DNA of 64,000 bases. Source: Paucibacter sp. DJ2R-2 (GTDB lineage: Bacteria > Pseudomonadota > Gammaproteobacteria > Burkholderiales > Burkholderiaceae_C). The position numbers were made by a program, and so were the translations under genes. The notes below the pieces were generated by a model. The model was not told where the DNA came from. It ran no database searches and saw nothing but the letters and a program-made list of their open reading frames with translations. The stretch spans positions 248,001 to 312,000 of the forward strand of contig NZ_JAJIRT010000001.1 of the NCBI RefSeq assembly GCF_025717675.1, written 5' to 3'. How positions within the stretch are numbered: the first letter of the stretch is position 1; every line of letters begins with the position of its first letter. Of this stretch, positions 61,787 to 64,000 are shown piece after piece.

Positions 61787-62650
61787 ATGAGCAGCCTGAC
61801 TCCCTCCGACGTGAATGCCTCGGTTCCCACCGGCCCGGGCGAAACTCAGCAGCAAGAGCTGCTACGCCTGCAGCAAGAGCTGAAACTGGCCACTGAGCGC
61901 CTGCTGGAGCAGGAGCAGCTGGCTGCACTCGGCAACCTCGTCGCCGGCGTAGCGCATGAGATCAACACGCCGATCGGCATCGCCGTCACCGCCGCTTCGG
62001 GCATGGAAGAGTTCGCCCGCAGCCTGACGCGCAAACTCAGCGGTGACAAGGTCAGCCGCAGCGAGCTGCAGGCCCTGGCCAGCCAGCTTGAAGACGGTGC
62101 GCGCCTGGTCAACAACAACTTGGCCCGCGCGGCCGACCTGATCAGCAATTTCAAGACCCTGGCGGTGGACCAGGCCAGTGCCGCTGAAATGCATGTGGAC
62201 TTGAGCCCCTATCTGAGCGGCATCGTCAAGGCGCACAACCCAGTGCTGCGCGCTGCCCAGACCCGCGCCGAGCTGGACACACCCGAGCATCTGCACGCCA
62301 CCCTCGTGCCGGGCCAGTTCTCGCAAATCGTCTCCAACCTGATCACCAATGCGCTGACCCATGCGTTTCAGGATCAGCCCGAGGACCGGCCGCGCCTGAT
62401 CCGCGTCCGCCTGCACGGTCAAGGCGAGCGCCTGCATCTGCACTTCAGCGACAACGGACGCGGCGTGCCGCCCGAGGTGCGGGCGCGCATGTTCGAGCCC
62501 TACTTCACCACCCGCCGCGGCAGCGGTGGATCGGGCCTGGGCCTCTACATCGTGCACAAGCTGTGCGAGCAGATGGGCGGCCAGATCGTGGTGGACGAGG
62601 CGCACTCACCTGGCCTGGGCTTCCGCGTGGACCTGCCCTTGCGCGATTGA
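61787..62650 (+). CDS. Soluble sensor histidine kinase
   Basis: A 287-aa protein without TM helices. Short N-terminal coiled coil (about 20-45), phospho-acceptor motif GVAHEINTPIGIAVTAASG, and HATPase with SNLITNALTHAFQ (N box), LHFSDNGRGVPPEVR (G1) and GSGGSGLGLYIVHKL (G2). The H-E-I-N-T-P form is typical of kinases paired with DUF3369 regulators. The lack of a sensor domain suggests input through a partner or through the regulator. Confidence 0.9.
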   Translation: MSSLTPSDVNASVPTGPGETQQQELLRLQQELKLATERLLEQEQLAALGNLVAGVAHEINTPIGIAVTAASGMEEFARSLTRKLSGDKVSRSELQALASQLEDGARLVNNNLARAADLISNFKTLAVDQASAAEMHVDLSPYLSGIVKAHNPVLRAAQTRAELDTPEHLHATLVPGQFSQIVSNLITNALTHAFQDQPEDRPRLIRVRLHGQGERLHLHFSDNGRGVPPEVRARMFEPYFTTRRGSGGSGLGLYIVHKLCEQMGGQIVVDEAHSPGLGFRVDLPLRD

Positions 62651-62710
62651 ATTGCGCCTTTCAGCCGCCCCTGTTTTCTCGCTCTCCTTCTCCTGTCTCC
62701 GCCTTCTCGC

Positions 62711-63508
62711 ATGCCTGTTCTGCTCCACGAGCTTCGCCTGTTCTTCATCGCCCTGCAGTTTTTCACCCGCTGTCCTGTACCCGCCTGGGTCGGTTTTGAG
62801 CCGGCCTGGCTGCAGGCCTGCGGACGCTACTTTCCGGCGGTGGGCCTGCTGGTCGGCGCTTGGTCGGCGACGGTACTGGGTGCGGCCCTGTGGCTGTGGC
62901 CGCCCATGGTGGCGGTGGGCTTGAGCATGGCGGCCAGCATCTGGCTGACCGGCGGCTTCCACGAGGACGGCTGGGCCGACAGCTGCGACGGCCTGGGCGG
63001 CGCGGTCAGCCGCGAGAAGGCCCTCACCATCATGAAGGACTCGCGCATCGGCAGCTATGGCGCCCTGGGCCTGATCCTGATGCTGGGGCTCAAGGCCGCC
63101 AGCTTGCTGGCCCTGGTCGAGCACAGCCCCTTGCTGGGCCTGCTCGCCCTGATCTGGGCCCACAGCGCTTCCCGCCTGGCGCCGGTCTGGCTGATGCATG
63201 CCCTGCCCTATGCCGGCGATGCCGAACACGCGAAGGCCAAGCCTCTGGCCACCGAGGCGAGCCTCGGCACGGTGTTCGCGGGACTGCTCTGGCCGCTGGC
63301 CATGGCCGGCGGCATGCTGGCCCTGATGCCCGGCCTGCTGCCGGCGCTCGGCGCCGCCAGCCTGGCCGGCCTGGGCCTGACCTGGTGGATGCGGTCCATG
63401 CTGAAACGCCGCCTCGGCGGCTACACCGGGGACAACCTCGGCGCCACGCAGCAGCTGGTGGAGCTGGGTCTGCTGCTGTGTCTGCTGGCCGTGGTCCATG
63501 CCGGCTGA
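62711..63508 (+). CDS. cobS: Adenosylcobinamide-GDP ribazoletransferase CobS
   Basis: A 265-aa polytopic membrane protein: FFIALQFFTRCPVPAWVGFE, LTGGFHEDGWADSCDGLGGA (the acidic D-G/S-C-D-G motif), IMKDSRIGSYGALGLILMLG and the C-terminal RRLGGYTGDNLGATQQLVEL. It joins GDP-cobinamide to alpha-ribazole (phosphate), the last assembly step. Resumes the cobalamin genes after the two-component pair; overlaps the next start by 11 bp. Confidence 0.95.
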   Translation: MPVLLHELRLFFIALQFFTRCPVPAWVGFEPAWLQACGRYFPAVGLLVGAWSATVLGAALWLWPPMVAVGLSMAASIWLTGGFHEDGWADSCDGLGGAVSREKALTIMKDSRIGSYGALGLILMLGLKAASLLALVEHSPLLGLLALIWAHSASRLAPVWLMHALPYAGDAEHAKAKPLATEASLGTVFAGLLWPLAMAGGMLALMPGLLPALGAASLAGLGLTWWMRSMLKRRLGGYTGDNLGATQQLVELGLLLCLLAVVHAG

Positions 63509-64000
63509 AGCCCAAGTCGCAGCCCATGCCTGGGTCTGGCGCCACCCCAAACCCGAGGGCGCGGCCGGCCGCTGCATCGGCGCGGGCACGGATCTGCCGG
63601 TGCACCGGCGCCGCGCCAAGCGCCTGGCCCGGCGCATCCAGCGCTTCGCGCGCCGCCACCGCCTGCCCCATGTGGCGCACAGCTCAGGCCTGCGGCGCTG
63701 CGCCGATGTCGGCCGCTGGCTGCGTCGCTGGGGTTGGCGGCATCGCATCGATCCGGCCCTGGCCGAGATGGATTTCGGCCGCTGGGATGGCCGGCCCTGG
63801 AGCGAGTTGAGCGCCGCCGATTTCGAACCCTGGATGCAGGACTTTGCCGGCCATGCGCCGGGCGGCGGCGAAACCCTGATGCAGTTGATGGCGCGCGCTG
63901 CTGCCTGGCCGGTGCCGGCGGGCGGGCTGCTGATCAGCCATGGCGGCTGGATCTTGGCGCGCCGGTGGGTGGAGCGAGAAGGGCCGCTCAGCACCCCAAA
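63498..64000 (+). CDS. cobC: Histidine phosphatase, probable alpha-ribazole phosphatase; runs off the right edge
   Basis: 167 codons visible from the ATG at 63498. Phosphoglycerate-mutase-like motifs: RHPKPEGAAGRCIGAGTDLP (RH catalytic motif), SSGLRRCADVGRWL, EMDFGRWDGRPWSEL (catalytic Glu) and LLISHGGWILA (second His). Relatives dephosphorylate alpha-ribazole 5'-phosphate or cobalamin phosphate. The position after cobS supports that role. The 3' end is missing. Confidence 0.85.
   Translation, partial: MPAEAQVAAHAWVWRHPKPEGAAGRCIGAGTDLPVHRRRAKRLARRIQRFARRHRLPHVAHSSGLRRCADVGRWLRRWGWRHRIDPALAEMDFGRWDGRPWSELSAADFEPWMQDFAGHAPGGGETLMQLMARAAAWPVPAGGLLISHGGWILARRWVEREGPLSTP

Overview
The window looks like a chromosomal segment of a GC-rich betaproteobacterium of the order Burkholderiales (Roseateles/Rubrivivax/Pelomonas-like). 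This is an inference from gene order (mutM, TPR protein, lolB, ispE, tRNA-Gln, prs, rplY, pth), from a PEP-CTERM exported protein, and from the high GC and dense ATGA gene overlaps of the core genes. No rRNA or CRISPR array was seen.

Left flank (1-9494): a partial cstA, a NarL-type two-component pair, a DTW-domain tRNA modification gene, a ccdAB pair, an AraC regulator, a HAF-repeat PEP-CTERM protein and a parDE pair. Then come decayed pieces of an older insertion: the C-terminal part of a phage gpA-type replication endonuclease, an N-terminal stub of a GHKL ATPase and the tail of a Vsr endonuclease.

Integrated island (9495-33568, about 24 kb): exact 45-bp direct repeats bound it. The right copy is the 3' part of an intact CAU-anticodon tRNA gene. 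A tyrosine integrase sits just inside the left end, and tandem 11-bp arm-like sites lie at both ends. The cargo has four parts. (a) A convergent pair of CBASS loci: a CD-NTase with an AGS-C-like end plus the CapV phospholipase on the plus strand; and, on the minus strand, a degenerate diadenylate-cyclase-fold protein, a Cap15-like two-TM/beta-barrel effector, a DncV-like CD-NTase, Cap2 (E1-E2) and Cap3 (JAMM protease). (b) An orphan FecI/FecR pair, a tandem 11-bp repeat array and a small XRE regulator with two operator palindromes. (c) A low-GC peptide-export cassette: HlyD-like adaptor, double-glycine-leader precursor, exported Clp-fold serine protease, and a C39-peptidase ABC exporter. (d) IS3 and decayed IS66 elements plus a relaxase fragment.

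Right flank (33569-64000): core genes hrcA, nadK, recN, rapZ, mutY, mutM, the TPR gene, lolB, ispE, tRNA-Gln, prs, rplY, pth. Then a long cobalamin locus: B12 riboswitch, btuB, cobU, btuF, btuC, btuD, cobB, cobO, cbiB, cobD-type decarboxylase, cobQ, a second corrinoid-binding protein, cobT, an HD-GYP regulator and histidine kinase, cobS, and a partial alpha-ribazole phosphatase gene.

Most interesting unit: the diadenylate-cyclase-like protein followed 4 bp later by a Cap15-like effector, next to a complete type II CBASS operon. The architecture parallels guard systems in which a nucleotide-producing or nucleotide-binding protein controls a 2TM-beta effector, but uses a different nucleotide fold. 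The second candidate is the leader-peptide/Clp-fold protease export cassette.
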